Assembly (NCBI GenBank): GCA_043228905.1
Contig: JBHGNT010000006.1
Location: 8,618,001-8,682,000, forward strand
Length of the DNA: 64,000 nucleotides
Direction of reading: 5' to 3'
From: Azolla caroliniana
Lineage: Eukaryota > Polypodiophyta
Shown here: in pieces, positions 1 to 12,979 of the stretch
Numbering within the stretch: the first letter of the stretch is position 1
Layout: every line of letters starts with the position of its first letter
The notes under the pieces: generated by a model
The model's input: only the letters and a program-made list of their open reading frames with translations
What the model was told of the DNA's origin: nothing
The model's database searches: none
Program-made: the position numbers and the translations under genes

Positions 1-2866
1 TATGTGGGCTCATGCTAGAGCGATCACTAAGAGTGTTATGGGCATGACCATATAATATCCCGTGGTGAGAATTTACCGTAGTATTCTATACACGTCCATA
101 TAATATCCCGTGGTGAGAATTTACCGTAGTATTCTATACATGGGATATTATATGGTCATGCCCGTAACAAAGAGGTTCTCGATACTTCATCACTTTTGTA
201 GATGACTATACACAGAAGGTCTGTGCCTACTCCATCAAGTCCAAAGACGACGCGCTCAAGGTCTTCACTAGGTCGATATCTGAGGTGGAGAACCGGTCGT
301 GATACAGGGTCAAGACACTCCGATCCGACAACGGAGGTGAGTACACCTCTAGAGCCTTCAAATAGTACCTGTCCGACAAAGGAATCCGACATCAAAAGAC
401 CGTTCCCTAAGCACCCATGCAGAATGGGTTGGCTGAACGAATCAACCGAACGATACAAGAGAGGGTGACAGCAATGATGTATCGAGCTAGACTGAAGCTT
501 GAGTTCTAGGCCGAGGCATTGTAGATGGTAGTATACTTGGTAAATGCATCACCGTCGAAAGCAATCATGCTCGAAGTGCCATAGGCACTATGGTCAGGCA
601 AACAACCGACCTACGATAGGCTTTGTATATTCGGATGTGAAGCCTACGCATTTATCCCCAGGGACAAAAGGACCAAGTTGGCACCCCATGCGACGAAGTG
701 CATATTACTCGGTTATGGAACTGATGGGGACTTTGGCTACAAGCTATGGGACTTGGAAATTGATCCGGAGCAGTGATGTAGTCTTCAATGAAGATTATCT
801 TCTCTCAATGGAACCAACAGAAAATAGTTCGTAAAAGGGTATCCTTCGAAGCCGAAAGAGATTTCGTGAAGGACCGTCCCACCAAGCTGAATCGGAGATT
901 CGACAAACAGTCGAACTAGACCAAGCCGACAACATACCTACCAACTCTGAATTGGTCGGAGGTCCACTAGTCGAACTCAAAGACAAAGCTGATTCACCAA
1001 GAGTCAAACAAGGCAAAGTCAACAAGATGCGATTTGGCAACAAACCCAAGTCGACAAAGTCCATAAGGGAGGACAACATGACACCGTCGAAATCCCAAGA
1101 CGAGGACGAATCACCCAAGAGGACTCCTGACTTGAGTAGTTCCACAAATACCGATCGAACAACAGAGCCAATCGAAGAATCCAAACCGATCAATATGGCA
1201 CTCAGGAGATCTAGACGAAATCAAAGAACAACAGAGTTTTATTAACTGGGCCTCGACTATGTCCAATACACCGATGCAGGCGAACCCAACACATATGAAG
1301 AAGCTATGGCCGCACCGGACGCCGATACATGGCTACAAGCCATGAAATCCGAAATGGACTCAATTCATCAGAATTAGACATGGCAGTTGGTCAAACTACC
1401 AGCTTGAAGAAAGCCACTAGCTTGCAAATGGGTTTTCCGATACAAATATGTATCTGACTCAGAGAAACCCAAGTGCAAAACTTGACTTGTCGCGAAAGGG
1501 TTCAAACAAGAACATGGGGTCGATTACGACGAGATATTCTCACTAGTAATCAAGATGACCACCCTCAGACTCCTACTAGGAGTTGTGGCGACATAAGACC
1601 TAGAGCTAGAGCAGTTAGATGTAAAGACGGCGTTCCTACACGGAGATATGGAAGAATACATTTACATGTCTCAACCGGCAGGCTTCACGGCGACGAGGGA
1701 GGAAAGTCACCTCGTATGCCGCCTGAAGAAAAATCTCTATGGCTTGAAACAAGTGTCGAGGATGTGGTACCAAAAGTTCGATTCCTACATCAGGCAGCTT
1801 GGATACCGCCGATCGGACTCTGACCCATGCATGTACATTCGGCAATTGGCCGATGAGCCTAGGATTTATCTGATCCTATATGTCGACAATATGCTGATTG
1901 CAGGAAGCAATCAAGCAGAATCGGAAAGCTAAAGCGGAGCCTTCATGACAAGTTTGCGATGAAGGAACTCAGACAAGACTGTCACATACTGGGCATGAGG
2001 ATCGGATGACCAAGACTCTCTGACTCTCCCAGCCTGACTATATCCGAAAGGTGCTGGATCGCTTCAACATGGAGAATGTGAAGTTAACACCGACACCGCT
2101 TCCGACGTCGATCTAACTATCGGACAAAGACTCTCCTTCAACCGACAAGGAGAGAGAGCTTAATGGAAAGATGCCCTATGCATCAGTCACCATAGGAAGT
2201 ATCATGTACGCAATGGTGGTGACCCGACCTGACCTAGCCTATGTCGTAGGGGTGGTCTGCCGGTGCATGTCGAATCCAAGATGGAAGCATTGAGAGGCCG
2301 TCAAGCACATCTTCAGGTACTTGAGAGGGACCAAAGATACACAACTAACTTTCATTTTGACAACCTCAACCGAAGTCAGAGGCTACACTAACTCCGATTA
2401 TGTTGGCAATATGGACAATTGGAAGTCAACATCTAGTTATATTTTCACCTATGGTGGTGGTGCTATATCATGGAGGTCGAAGCTTCAAGAGTGCACGGAC
2501 CTATCAACCACAGAGGCCGAGTACATAGCAACATCGGAGGTAGTGAAGGAAGCGATCTAGTTGCACCGACTGTCTGCCGACTTCTCATCTACAAGCCGAA
2601 TCAACCGACCAGCGCCAACCATCTATTGCGACTCACAGAGCATTATACACCTCATCAACAATCGTGTCTATCATGCAAAGACAAAGCATATTGAGGTGCA
2701 ATATCATCACATCCGGGAGCTCATAACCGAGAAGAAGCTCGAAGTCCGGAAGATCGACACCGAGATGAACATCGTTGATTGCCTGACGAAGCCACTCCCA
2801 AATCAACGCTTCGGAACTAAGGACAAATATGGGATTGCAACAAGCGACCGCGCAGAAGAAGGTTGA
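1..2866 (+). pseudogene. Copia-0 pol remnant (integrase, RT, RNase H)
   Basis: Integrase: FVDDYTQ near 200, SDNGGEY near 330 and NGLAERINR near 425 give the DDE residues, but in-frame stops lie between them. Reverse transcriptase: a continuous stretch at 1648-1932 includes VCRLKKNLYGLKQ. The catalytic YVDD box reads YVDN at about 1882, so one of the two essential aspartates is lost. RNase H: 2321-2560 includes STTEAEY, and after one stop 2561-2866 includes YCDSQSIIHL and TKHIEVQYHHIRE. Several stops could be single transitions from sense codons, consistent with slow decay of a methylated element. No function is expected. Confidence 0.88.
34..169. mobile_element. 136-bp inverted-repeat insertion (MITE or TRIM-LTR-like) in Copia-0 integrase
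   Basis: It begins TGTTATGGGCATGACC and ends with its inverse. The terminal inverted repeats are about 28 bp with one mismatch (T39 against the complement of G164). It is flanked by the 5-bp direct repeat AAGAG (29-33 and 170-174). The interior holds two copies of a 45-bp unit at a 48-bp period (48-95 and 96-140). Removing the insert and one AAGAG keeps the flanking integrase reading frame continuous, so this is a real insertion. TG...CA ends and a 5-bp duplication suit a small LTR; long terminal inverted repeats suit a MITE. I cannot choose between them. Confidence 0.75.
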
Positions 2867-3085
2867 ACGAGGAGTAGAAGGTAAGTCGAACCGATCAACT
2901 AAGACAAGTAAATCTAACTGACCAGCCGAACCAGGCTAGACATTGAACACATCTCTGCCAACTCAGCCACATGCCGACTGAATTGTAAATATAAATTTAG
3001 ATTAATTTTGTAATCCAGGTTTACGAGGGAGCTAACCCCAAATACTTGTACAAGCAGGAAAGAGTATTTCTTTTATGAGGGAGTT

Positions 3086-3388
3086 TGTTGGCATAAAAGG
3101 CCGACTCCTTCCAATTTGTATCGTTGTGTGAACTCGTCCAACAGAGTTAGGGCTTAGTATATAAGCAATAACCTAACGGTGTAAAAGAGTGAGAACTTCA
3201 TGACCATCAAACATAGCGATCTCACAGAGAGAGAGAGAGAGAGAATGAATGCAATAACAGAGCTTCCATTAAAGCTTAAACCGTGTTATCTTTTGTTGTA
3301 TCTTCTTGCCTCCATTCTGTGTAGTTTGTTGAACACATACGACATGTCCTCATATACACACATACGTTTTCGGCATAGTCGATCAACA
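3086..3388 (+). repeat. Copia-0 3' LTR
   Basis: It starts TGTTGGCATAAAAGG just after a purine-rich tract (GAGGGAG at 3078-3084) and ends GATCAACA, giving TGTTG/CAACA inverted termini and a length of 303 bp. It lies about 220 bp beyond the RNase H remnant. The partner LTR is outside the window, so its ends cannot be confirmed by comparison. A (GA)n run lies at 3226-3243. Confidence 0.6.
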
Positions 3389-3419
3389 CTAACTACACTA
3401 CATGGGTAGTGGAACATGT

Positions 3420-6400
3420 TGAATTGCCAATAGGCAAGACGAACACTCTACTGAGGAAAGAATTTTTGCTTGTTCCAATAAAGAAAATTGCCACATTAGT
3501 ACTCCCTTCAACTTTCGTAGATATGCTTGCACTCCATGTCTACCATAGAATATAAAAGTGTTGCGCATGTTCCAATTATGACGCAATCCCTAATATCTTA
3601 GAAATAGGAAAACGATCTCCATCTCTGATTTTGGGTCAACCTATGTAAATTACACAAACACCCATTGTCTAGGTGTCAAATAACATCATGATAAAACTCG
3701 CCAAATTTGAGAAATGTAACTCCAAATCTCACAAGCAATTGGACATTGTATAAATCGATGAGTACTATCTTCCATTTGAACAGTGCAAAAGAAGCAATTA
3801 CCCGTTGCTAATCCACGATGCTTTAGAGCTAATCCCAAAGGCAATTCTCCAATCAAAACTCTCCAAATGAAGACCTTTGCTACAAGTGGCAATTTAGAAT
3901 GCCAACTACGTGGTAAAATCTGCCACCACCCATGATCAGATTTGTGTATTTTCCATTCTTCTTCAGCCTTAGATGATAATCATCCAAGACACTCAACAAA
4001 GCAATGATGCAAAAGATTAGTAGTCACTTGTAACAACAATGTTTGACCCCGTAAACACAAATCAATCCACAATTGTTCTCTTGTTTGTAGAGGTAAGGGA
4101 CCTTGCATCAATGCAATATCTTGTAGTTGTTGCCAAATAAACCCATTATTAGGCAGGGTGCATAATAATTGTTGCGCTTCAACAAACTCTAAAATTCTTT
4201 GAGATGAAGCCTCAACTATATCTCCCACCTCTTTGACCCCCAAACGAAACAAATGATTAAATTGAGAGTGCAATCTCTCCTTTCCTGGCCAACATAAAAA
4301 TCGAGAAGACACAAGTAACTCTTTTTGCAAAGAATTACAATGCTCTCTACTAGATGATGGTTTCCGTACACATAACAAGAGTGCTTCTTGCCATGAGGTA
4401 ACCAAGTGTTGAACACGTGAAGAGCCCAGAATCCTAAGTGAAATACATCCATTCAATAATTGCCACCATGAAGCCTTAATCGTTGTCCTCCCACGTGTTA
4501 AACCCTTGTTCTCAATGAAATATTGAACAATTTAGATATCAACGGTTGTGAGTTTGAACACATGTCTTGTAATAATGAAAATCTACGAGCCATCATATGC
4601 ATAGATAAGTTCAATATTCCAGCTCCCCCCAAGCGCTTAGGGGTTGTGAGATGATTCCATGCCACCCAAGTGATTCCCATCTTATCCCTCTTCTTCCACA
4701 ACAAATATCAAAGAGGTTGCAAAACAAAATGCAAAGCCTTCTTTTTCCATGGCAACAATGGCAAGTAATATAATATCATGGGTCCCATAATACATTGTAC
4801 AACCTCCAAGAGTACATGAAATGGCCAAGATTGTGACTTCCATCCAATACATGAACTTATCCCTCAACTTACTAGACATCCATTCAATCAATTGACCATT
4901 TGTAACATTCATTCCTAATGGATAGCCCAAATGTCGAAAAATAGAGCGTTTCTTCACCACGGATCCTTGCCAACCCAAACATTCCAAATCCCTTTCAGTA
5001 CATGATATGAGACTAGACTTCCTCCAATTTATATGTAATCCAGAAGCCAATGCAAATTGATTCCATACAAGCATCCCCTTCTCAAGATTCTCTTGTGAGG
5101 CTGGTAGAAACATCAAAGAATCATCCAGCAAAGCTTGTGCTACTAGTTGCCCTCTAGACGAAAGGTGTAGACCCATAATGTCACCATTTGTTGCAAGCCT
5201 TGATAGCATCACTCCAAGGGATGAGTAATAATAGCAAACAACAACGGGTTAAGAGGTCATCCTTGACGAACGGATCTTGTGAGGGCAATATCTGATGTTA
5301 CTCCCCCATTAAGCATTACTCAAGACACCACATCTTGTTCTAATAAAAATATGAGGCGAGACATACGAGGTCTAAAGCCCATTGTATGCATTAACCCAGA
5401 AATAAAGGACCAATTAACATGATCATAAGCTTTCTCCAAATCTAATTGCAACATAATCAATTCTTAATGAGTGTTTCGAGCATAATCCATGGCCATTTGA
5501 ACATTCAAAACATTATGCAATATATTCCTACCTGCAATAAAAGCATATCGGGCGGGATATATCAACTTTGGAAAATACTTTTGTAATCTATTTGTCAATA
5601 CCTTTGTAAATATCTTATACAACCCCCCCATCAAAGAAATAGGTTTCTATTGATGAAATGACTTGGGAGATGCCACCTTTGGAACTAATTTAATTAGACC
5701 AACCTTCCAAGCTTGAGGCATACAATCAGAATCCGAAGAATGCTGAAACATCAAAGTTAAGGGCCCCTTTAAAATGATTTAATATCGCTTAAAAACTTGA
5801 TTTGTCAAGCCATCCCAACTAGGGCTCTTACCACTAGGAAGATGCCTTAAAATTGTGTCCACCTCATCCTTAGTGAAATCTGCATCCAATTCATGACTAA
5901 TGAGGTCATGCACAATACATCCAACCACATCATAAAACTCATGATGTGCTCTACTCACATCATTTATCATTAACAATTGTGGGCCAATCAACTTCATAAA
6001 GTAATGAATACATATATCAATTATTGTAGTAGGATCCACTATCAATTCATCCCCTTGCTTCACATGTACCACATTAGATCGAGCTAAGTAGGATGTAATG
6101 CTTAGAAAAATAAATGAGATTGACATTGATTATCTATGAGCCCATCCCTGAGTTGTCACATCTTAGCATAACGATAACTTTGGCATTGCAACTGAAAAAT
6201 AATAACATGCAATTGACTCTGGATATCCAAAAGTTCCTCATCTAATGGTCCATGTATCAATAATGCATTACACCTAGAGAGAACTTGTGAGAATTGTCGA
6301 AGAAGACCTCTTCTTCGTTGAGCATTAGTTACTCCATACATATGATAAATGATCTTAATGTTTTGTAACGTGATATCATATGCTTTAACTCCTTTAAGAT

Positions 6401-7100
6401 TCACTTGTTGTGAAAAATTTACCAAAATTTGCTCCATGAGAGAATCAAAGTGAGGTTGAAGCAAAAGAGAAGAGTTAAAGCGTAATGGAGGCTTTGCAAG
6501 TAAGGATTGATACATGTCAATTGCATGACTACAAACTTCCAAACAAATAGGAAAGTGATCTGAAGTTCCTACATCTTGTAGAACTTTCATATGACGTGAT
6601 GTTGGTAAGAAAGAATCATCGTGCATCACATACATTCTATCTAACTAACTCCATGTTTGTTTATGGTGGGCGGATTGGAAGGTAAAACCTGGATCATTCC
6701 CATGCAACCATGTCCAAACATCCAACTTCAGAATCTCCATAATCAATTAATCCCAAGCAAGTTGCTCAAGATCATCCATGATTGAATGTTCAGATGTAGA
6801 TTGAGATGCATCAATACACATGTTAAAGTCACCCATAAGTAATCTTGGACGGCCCACACATAGGGTTTGAAGGAGAGAACCCCATAATGCAATACGTTGA
6901 GTGGCTTGGTTAGGGGCATAAATCCCAACCACCCACACAACCTCATCAAAAAAAGTGATTTCAAGAACAAAAAACCGACCATAAGGATCATTATGCACCA
7001 CTTGAGGATAATATTTATCACGCACGATTAATACCACGCCTGAATAACGATTAGATGTCCTGCATAAAATGATGAATATCCACACAAATGAACTGTGGAT
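3420..7100 (-). pseudogene. LINE-A ORF2 remnant (endonuclease, reverse transcriptase)
   Basis: Endonuclease text lies at 6747-7085 (VVGIYAPN, LLMGDFNMCID), where GDFN is the conserved EEP signature. The linker lies at 5779-6635. RT text at 4682-5212 includes ALLDDSLMFLPAS, the position of the (Y/F)ADD catalytic box with both aspartates kept but the preceding residues changed, and LHINWRKSSLI. An RT-associated zinc domain lies at 3686-3892 (VFIWRVLIGELPLG, CFFCTVQMEDSTHRFIQC). The tail at 3398-3586 has the WNMRNTFIF signature. Stops and frameshifts separate every block. Confidence 0.8.
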
Positions 7101-7589
7101 CCTGCTAACTCATGACACTTGTGCTCAACTGCACATAATACGTCCCATTCTCAACTTAACAAAGTTTCCAATAATATATACTTCTTATGAGGAGAACATG
7201 CCCATATCCCATTCCATGTTACCACTTTCATTCAATGAGCAATGTTATGGGTGCACTTTCTCCTTCAGAGCAACCAATGTCATTAAACTAGTCAAATCAT
7301 GTTCCAATGTTGCATTTTGATTTTCATGCACCACATCCTTAGGGTTGTCTATCGAAATCTTTTGTTTCAGTCCTCCCATTTGACAAAAACCTCGAGAATT
7401 TGATGAATTTACAACTCATCCCAATGAATCAAATTGAGTTCCCTTATTCTAAGGACCCAAACCTTGAAGTGAGAACTCTTTATAGCTTGCTCTAGATGAT
7501 GTTCCTTCATCCATAACAACCACAGTATCTGACACACCAACAACTCTCCCAACTCCTTCCTTACCATTCCCTTCATTAGGAACCTCTAT

Positions 7590-9025
7590 GGTTGAAGGAC
7601 AATGACAGTGGCATTCCACCATAAAGTGACCCCATTTACCACATCCAAAACAATGACCTGCAAATGTCTCTCACTTCAATTTAAAACAAAGTCTTTTCAT
7701 ACCATGTGTGTTCATACGCACCCATCCTGGCCTCTTACAACTTGTATCCCATAACACGCAAAATCTGCACTTATTTGTAGCATTGGCATGTGGAGATATC
7801 AACACTTTACCCATTTGACTCATCAACTCTGGTAAAAGTGACCATAAAAAAGCATGCTTACAATCCACCGTTACCCAAACAGGGCACTCTTCTTTTAACA
7901 AAGCATGATAGTCCACTATGTAACAATCGGCAACGGTTTGGTTTGGTTTGAGAGGGTCCAAACCGAACCAGTTTGGAACTGAACAGTGTAAATTTTTTTA
8001 AACCTGAACCAAACCACGAAACCGTTAAACCGAACCGGTAAACATTTTTCAAACCGTTAAACTATTAAACCGTAAAAACCACGATTTTGTGGTTTGGTTT
8101 TGGTTTTCAACATAGGTCATATTTCATTTTTTTAAAATTTTAAAATTTTAAAGATGTTCCTAAAATGTGAGAATAAGGTCTAAAAATGAAAAGAAGATTG
8201 TTTAAAAACAATCTTTTAAATTTTTTAAAAATAAAAAATAAAAAACTGTTAAACCGTTTAAACCACGGTTTTTTACTACTGAAACCGAACCCACCCGTTA
8301 ATAAAAACCTAAACCTGAATCTAATCGAATCGAACCAAACCGTTTAAACCGTTAAGTCGTTAAACCGCAGTTTCATGGTTCGGTTCGGTTCAAACCGAAC
8401 CATTGCCGATTGTTACCACTACTGGGGACCATTGCATTACATGCACCAATCATTTATAAAAAAACACAAGAACTTTAGCCAACAATGCACTTCGATGTTC
8501 CGGTGAACAAAATACTACATCATAAAACCCTCGTGGTCTTGCATATATATTTCCAACACAATTTGGTGACACGATTGTGTTGAACCATTGTTTAATCCAA
8601 TTAATATATGGGAGTTTCTCGGTAAAAAATAATATAACCGCGTGATCATAAAATACATCAAAAGATTGCAACATTGCCTTAGCATCAACTTCCACATCAA
8701 TGCATTCTTTCACTACATTTTCATTTTCTTCCACAATATTAGACAAGATATTTGCAATTCCCCATAAATTATCCCAATTACAATGATCCTTGTCAACCTC
8801 ATCTACATGTATTACTTTGGCATATGTCAATTTTTTCTTATTAATTTCTTCAATACCCTTAAACCTCTTTGAGCTTCCAATGTCTTCCTTTTCACGATTA
8901 CATTCAACCATCACATTACTCTTTTTTGGATCAATTGTTTCCATATCAATGTCCCTCACAATTTGTGAGGAATTCATGTTTATATCCATTATTCTTGATG
9001 TGATATCAATCCAAGATAAAAACAA
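7590..9025 (-). pseudogene. LINE-A ORF1 (nucleic-acid-binding protein), split by a MITE
   Basis: The upstream half (8450-9025) has an acidic, lysine-rich N-terminus followed by text like the plant LINE DUF4283 domain (INWIKQWFNT, CVGNIYARPRGF). The downstream half (7671-7961) continues with CPVWVTVDCKHAFLW, typical of the end of that domain. A CCHC zinc knuckle, CFGCGKWGHFMVEC, follows at about 7620-7665 after one in-frame stop. The halves are separated by the 495-bp insertion at 7921-8415. ORF1 proteins of this type bind the element RNA; this copy is dead. Confidence 0.75.
7921..8415. mobile_element. hAT-like MITE inserted in LINE-A ORF1
   Basis: The 495-bp element starts TAACAATCGGCAACGG and ends with an inverted copy; the terminal repeats match at 22 of 24 positions. 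The flanking 8-mers are CCACTATG (7913-7920) and CCACTACT (8416-8423), matching at 6 of 8, as expected of an aged 8-bp hAT-type duplication. The interior is AT-rich and dominated by AACCG/CGGTT words in both orientations. It has no transposase. Removing it with one 8-mer leaves the LINE ORF1 frame continuous, which confirms the boundaries. Confidence 0.75.
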
Positions 9026-9295
9026 TTTTCCATGAACAAGAGAGACAACCAGAACTCACCCGATTGAAGAGGTCGAAGATGATGAAGACAATAGAAGACC
9101 CGCAAAGTGTGTTGAGTATGTGGATGCCGACAACACAAGATTCCTTATTTCTATCGTTGCTTCTTATACAGACCACCAAACTTAACTTGCTATATCTCGT
9201 TACGAAGCTCTAATCAAGGGATTTCTAACTCTTGTCTTTATGCTCAATTATGTTGCCGATAGAGAGCGCAACAATAAAAACAATTTCGCTTCTTC

Positions 9296-9370
9296 TACTT
9301 TTTCTTCTTCTTCTTCTTCTTCTTCTTCTCTCTCTCTCTCTCTCTCTCTCATACATATATATATATATAT
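9296..9370. repeat. compound microsatellite (TTC)n-(TC)n-(TA)n
   Basis: A run of TTCTTC, then TCTCTC, then ATATAT lies just upstream of the LINE-A 5' end. Confidence 0.95.
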
Positions 9371-9429
9371 GGGGTAGAAGTATGGGGAGATAGCATCCCT
9401 AAATCTACGTGGAAAGAATTTTAAAATGT

Positions 9430-11145
9430 CCAAAAATATTTTCTTACAAAGTTTCTACAAGGTAAGAAACAAACGCCCTACACCCTCCTCCTCGAGACAG
9501 GATCGCTTCCCATTGAGATCATGGCCATGGAAAAGGGGGTTGAATACATGCTTAAGGTTCAAAAAAGTCTCTCACATTGACTTCCTAGAATTGCATGGGA
9601 AGCAAGCAAAAAGATCCAAAATACATATAAAAGCAAAATATAGTGTTTCAGTTGGATGCAAAATATAAAAAACTGGTTTGGTAGATGGGATGCAAGACAC
9701 TTGCTTCATGATGCATCACTAGATTCCTCAGTAAATGAGGCCTTTTTGCAACGCCAATGTATCATAACATGGGAAAAATGTGGAGTCTCACGCTTCACAC
9801 ATTATACTACACATATTGCACCTAACTACAAAACCATATTTTTCGCGGAATGGGAAAACCGTACACATCAATACATGTTAGAGCCTATCCTGTTATCTGT
9901 CATTTGAACCATTGCTTCCATGCGATTTAACTCACATGCATTGGGGCAGAAGCGATGAGGCGGGGCCAGCTATGCACACTTTGCCCTAAACAAGTTCGAG
10001 AGTCTCGAGTATCACACTTTTATACAATGCTTTGCTCTTGATCATATTCGACCATGCTTCCTATATGTCTTCGACCGAGCCCAATCCTTGCACGAATTTC
10101 TCTCACAACCACAATGTTCACTTTCGATTGAAACATTCATTGGTAAAGTTCTTGAACATCAAGAATCGCTACACACTTTCACACGTATCACATGAAATAT
10201 TAGAAATGTATCATTTTTGGTCTCCTAGGTCATATTTGACCTCCGAAGACGATAATATATTCTCTCTCTCTCGGATTGCTTGACGACCATGCTTGCCCAC
10301 ACTACCAACAATCAACATGTAATATGGGAGAAATTTGCAAAACCCTAAACATGCATAGTTGTTTGGTTCTATTTATCATGATTATCAACCAAAATGAAGA
10401 GATCCACTTTGAGGTTAAAGGAAACACATCAATCCAATTTCTCATATCCAACATATATGGCTATTGTGAAATAGATTCAAAGCATTACCAATTTTTTAGG
10501 CCCAAAATTATTAACAATGTACATAAAAGTGTCGATGGATGATGGATGGTGCATACTATCACTCAAAACCCAGATTCTCTATATTTATAATCCATCCAAG
10601 AATTTTTACAATCAACCAAAACCTTTGTTTTTCATGACAGCAAATAGATCAACTTTGTTCCATCTACTGAGCCCACCTAGCCAACACTATCTTATTTCCC
10701 TTCTTTGTTCCCTTCTCTTTCCCATGTATTACATGGCAAGTAATGACTCTTCATTCCATAAAACTAATCATACCTAGCACCCATAAACAAAAAACTCGTG
10801 ACTGTCAAATTTAATCATCAAAACTGCCACAATAACTTTGATCCTTAGTTGGAACTAGTCCATAGAAAAACCAACGATCCGAGAAGATCTCAAAATTTGC
10901 CAAAACAAAGCCTGTGCTTGGTCCATTCGAAACAACCAAAAACCGGAATTCAAGATATACCGAAAAAATGCCCTCTCACGCGTGCATCACTGATAGCAAT
11001 TAATGAACTCGGCCCAATCCTCTCATCCTAAGGAAATGAAAAAGCAAACAACATATATTAATTTTCCAAGCCATTACAAATAGAACCAAGATTTTTTTAA
11101 TTTTTCAATGGGGTGGCCGTATATAATTAAGCAATGAATAAATAA
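9430..11145. other. intergenic, nothing recognised
   Basis: AT-rich sequence with only short overlapping open frames, none with recognisable motifs. It lies downstream of the DOG1-ankyrin gene and probably contains its 3' UTR next to 11146. Confidence 0.5.
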
Positions 11146-12933
11146 CTACTTTGTATCAACTTCCCGACTTTGGGTGCTTTGCAAAGACTGTTCCAACTCA
11201 ATACCATTTTCGACAGGTTTTCGATTTGAAACTTTGCTTTCTAGAAGTTGAATAGTGGCTTTGTCGTGAGACATTCTAGCTGCATCCAATGGCGTAATTC
11301 CATGTCTGTTTAACGAGGTTGGGAGGGGAAATCATATTCACCTTCCAAAAGGAGTATAAAAACACAATGGAGTGTTTATTTTTTGGGATGGAGAATCCCC
11401 CGAAACGCCCTTGTGTTCATGAGAATTTCCCAAGTGCCTTAGTGTCAAAAGTATATACAGCTTTTGTATAAGCAAAATGTTCACCCTTCTCAACCGAATA
11501 TCTCCAACTTCTTTATAGCTAATTATTATACAAGAACATTCATGTAAATAGGTAGGTACTCTGACTCCAAGGTCTTAAACTTCTCTTCTAATCATATATG
11601 ATTAATATTCATTGACCCACGGGCATTGGGGGATATAAAAGAAGAGCACAAGGGCATCTCAGGGAATAGTCATAAAAACAAAAAGGGCATTTCTTTTTCG
11701 GTTTTCGTTCTCATCTAGTGAACGTTTGAAACTTACCGATCCTTGGCGAATACATTGGCACCATTATTTACGAGAAATGTAGTCATTTGAAGATCACCTT
11801 CTCCGGCAGCTATATGAAGAGGTGTCCGGTCACCATAGTCTGAAACATTAGGGCCCACCCCATGTCTTATAAGTCTCTCCATGTATGAAGTATCTCTGGT
11901 CGCCGCCACCTTACATAGTTCAGTTCCTTCATCCTGACACAAAATATGGAAAAGAAAACATTTCATAAGCCAAAAAAGCCTTATATCAAATATCGGCACT
12001 CAAACAAAACAGAGGTCGAGAGTGTAATATGCCTGGTCCACCAGCAATTCCAACCATTCAGAGAACAAAAACAAGCATTAGACTCAATGAAATGCAGTTT
12101 ACCAGTTTACGTTTCAAAGCCTAGCTTCTTAGAGAACAAAGAGTTTTAAGGTAGAATGTGAGACTTTAAAGACAATAGTAGAATTAATAAAAGATTTTGA
12201 AGAGTAAGTTTCTGACCTCTAACTGTGTTTTAGCCCCACTTTCAACAAGAATTTGTATAACAGAATCATGTCCTGCCCTTAATGCCTCAAATAAAGGGGT
12301 GATTCCAAAATTATCTGCAAATATTTGGAGAGAGATTTTTTTTTCATTCATCAGAATTGAAACGAAACCCATATCTTGCATAGAAAATCAAGAAACACAT
12401 CATTTGGCTCTAAATAATTTCATACATTTTATTCAGAAATATATATCTATATATATAGTGGAACAAAACCACCAAGAATCCATGGTTAGATAAGAACAAA
12501 AATAAGAAATTCCCTTTCCAAGAAATTAACGAATGTGAGCTTGTATTTAAAAGCATTAAAGTTACTGAAATAAACCTTTCTTATTTACGTCTGCACCCTT
12601 CTGTATGAGCAGTGAAACGCATTCTACATGACCATTACCTGCTGCTAAATGCTGTCAAAGAAAAAAAATAAACATGCAATAGGCACCAAAACCACCAATA
12701 CTAGTTTTAGTGACAAAACCAGAGATTGATGTTTTGCATGGAATTTCCAAAAAAGAGAGGCTCCTTAAAGATAGCATCATCAAAAAGATTAAGAGAACGC
12801 TCCTTCCAAACCAAGAATATATTAGACGGAAACAATCATATAGAAAAATGTTTCATCTTAATAAATAGACTTAAAAAGACCTAATCACATGACTACAGAA
12901 AAGAGATCAAAGAAGCTTATAACAAAATAGCTA

Positions 12934-12979
<46 letters not shown>

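Larger units (their letters stand above)
1..3388 (+). mobile_element. Copia-0: decayed Ty1/copia retrotransposon, 5' part outside window
   Basis: The coding remnants run in copia order (integrase, reverse transcriptase, RNase H) and are followed by a 3' LTR at 3086-3388. The left end of the window already lies inside the integrase region, so the 5' LTR, gag and protease are off-window. Many in-frame stops and frameshifts break the pol region, so this is an old, dead copy. Its integrase and RT wording is closer to Copia-4 and Copia-1 than to Copia-2/3. A small inverted-repeat element sits at 34-169. Confidence 0.85.
3398..9040 (-). mobile_element. LINE-A: decayed non-LTR (L1-type) retrotransposon
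   Basis: Reading the minus strand from about 9035 leftward gives an ORF1 with DUF4283-like text and a CCHC knuckle, then an apurinic endonuclease domain, reverse transcriptase, a zinc-binding RT-associated domain and a C-terminal tail. That is the plant L1 order. Every domain is broken by stops and frameshifts. The 3' end abuts the Copia-0 LTR at about 3390 with no visible poly-A, so one of the two elements probably truncated or invaded the other. Confidence 0.85.

Noticed and set aside
11733-12381. Two separate short ankyrin genes
   Set aside because: Splice sites and phases join these blocks to the DOG1 exons in one frame from 14398 to 11146.
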